A program made the translations under genes and the position numbers. From NCBI GenBank assembly GCA_023249255.1, contig JAHFCY010000063.1:1-14283 (forward strand): a stretch of DNA of 14,283 bases. The letters are read 5' to 3'. This document shows positions 13,877 to 14,283 of the stretch, piece by piece. The notes under the pieces are model-generated. The model did not search any database. It saw only the letters and a program-made list of their open reading frames with translations, and was not told the DNA's origin. Source of the stretch: Candidatus Lindowiibacteriota bacterium (lineage in GTDB: Bacteria; Lindowbacteria; 2-12-FULL-62-27). The stretch's first letter is position 1. Each line of letters opens with the position of its first letter.

Positions 13877-14283
13877 TCACTTCCCCTCTTTTTCGGCGGC
13901 TTCCCGGCCCCCGTAAAACGTCATGCCGGACACGCCCGCGTGAAGCCGGCTTTCGGAGTCGATCAGAAAATTCCCGCTCGTGACAACTTCCTCGCCCTCG
14001 GCCACGCCATCGAGTACTTCGATCCGGCTTTCGGCTTGCCTGCCGACGCGCACCTTGATCGGTTCAAGCCTGCCTTCGCCGCGGTTGACGAAAACGTACT
14101 GCTGACTGCCGGAGTTCAGGACGGCCTCTTCGGGCACGGAAAGACCGTCTGCGAATTCAGAACGGATCGTCACGTTCACGTACATGTCCGGCTTGAGGAG
14201 TCCCTCGGGATCGCGCACTTCAGAGCGGATCCGCGCGGTCCGCGTCTGCGGATTCAAGACGGAATCGATCGCCTGAATTTTTC
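13877..14283 (-). CDS. cusB: CusB-type periplasmic adaptor, C-terminal part (5' end outside window)
   Basis: The minus-strand frame is open to the window edge and stops at 13877, leaving about 135 C-terminal residues. The block reading ID-SVLNPQTRTARIRSEV, then GLLKPDMYVNVTI, is the beta-barrel signature of RND membrane fusion proteins. VPEEAVLNSGSQQYVFV, then VRVGRQAESRIEVLDGVAEGEEVVTSG, is the membrane-proximal domain that ends before a short tail, FLIDSESRL. The protein links CusA to an outer-membrane channel and, in E. coli, delivers Cu(I) to the pump. The TTG at 14255-14257 is not the start, because conserved adaptor sequence continues upstream of it. It is followed 9 nt later by cusA, so the operon order is cusB-cusA; cusC and any promoter lie outside the window. 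Confidence 0.93.
   Translation of the reverse strand, partial: KIQAIDSVLNPQTRTARIRSEVRDPEGLLKPDMYVNVTIRSEFADGLSVPEEAVLNSGSQQYVFVNRGEGRLEPIKVRVGRQAESRIEVLDGVAEGEEVVTSGNFLIDSESRLHAGVSGMTFYGGREAAEKEGK

Overview
This window is a compact stretch of a Gram-negative bacterial chromosome, moderately GC-rich by eye. An outer-membrane beta-barrel with a C-terminal Phe, secreted proteins with signal peptides and a tripartite copper-efflux RND pump all imply two membranes. The phylum cannot be fixed from sequence alone. A stand-alone PASTA protein, a UbiE/MenG methyltransferase and an unusual ferredoxin suggest an uncultivated deep-branching lineage rather than an enteric-type proteobacterium; this is inference. 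Genes are tightly packed, with several 1-4 nt stop/start overlaps, and I see no rRNA, tRNA, insertion sequence, prophage or CRISPR array.

Layout. Bases 1-61 hold the tail of an unidentified plus-strand gene, followed by a short degenerate decamer repeat that runs up to the start of a quinone-biosynthesis methyltransferase (133-849). Next come an outer-membrane beta-barrel (932-1717), a membrane-anchored TPR protein (1772-2389) and a membrane-anchored triple-PASTA protein (2425-3405). These are followed by a XerD-like tyrosine recombinase (3472-4359), a class II poly(A)-polymerase/tRNA nucleotidyltransferase (4372-5616) and an 81-residue orphan (5624-5869). An exported orphan protein (5937-7028) then overlaps a cytoplasmic GH13 glycosidase (7028-8554) by one base.

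The only sizeable non-coding gap (8555-8693) holds the most striking signal: five copies of the 8-bp palindrome TGATATCA, three in tandem and two in tandem, inside a perfect 22-nt-arm inverted repeat. It lies just upstream of a well-formed sigma70-type promoter whose predicted start coincides with the ATG of a two-cluster ferredoxin with unusual cysteine spacing (8694-9071). That gene overlaps a secreted helical orphan (9068-9682).

From 9687 to the right end everything is on the minus strand and reads as a copper/silver-efflux operon: cusB (partial at the window edge), cusA, a small exported Cys/His protein and a four-helix DUF2231-type membrane protein. CusA keeps the methionine triad and the proton-relay Asp, Glu and Lys of E. 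coli CusA, so Cu(I)/Ag(I) is the likely substrate. The two small downstream genes are probably accessory to metal handling or to the redox state of the envelope. The plus-strand and minus-strand blocks converge at a small hairpin that overlaps both stop codons (9682-9694).

I do not see a defence, mobile or secondary-metabolite system. The best candidates for undescribed biology are the TGATATCA array with its presumed regulator, the exported-orphan/GH13 pair, and the Cys/His protein plus DUF2231 extension of the cus operon.
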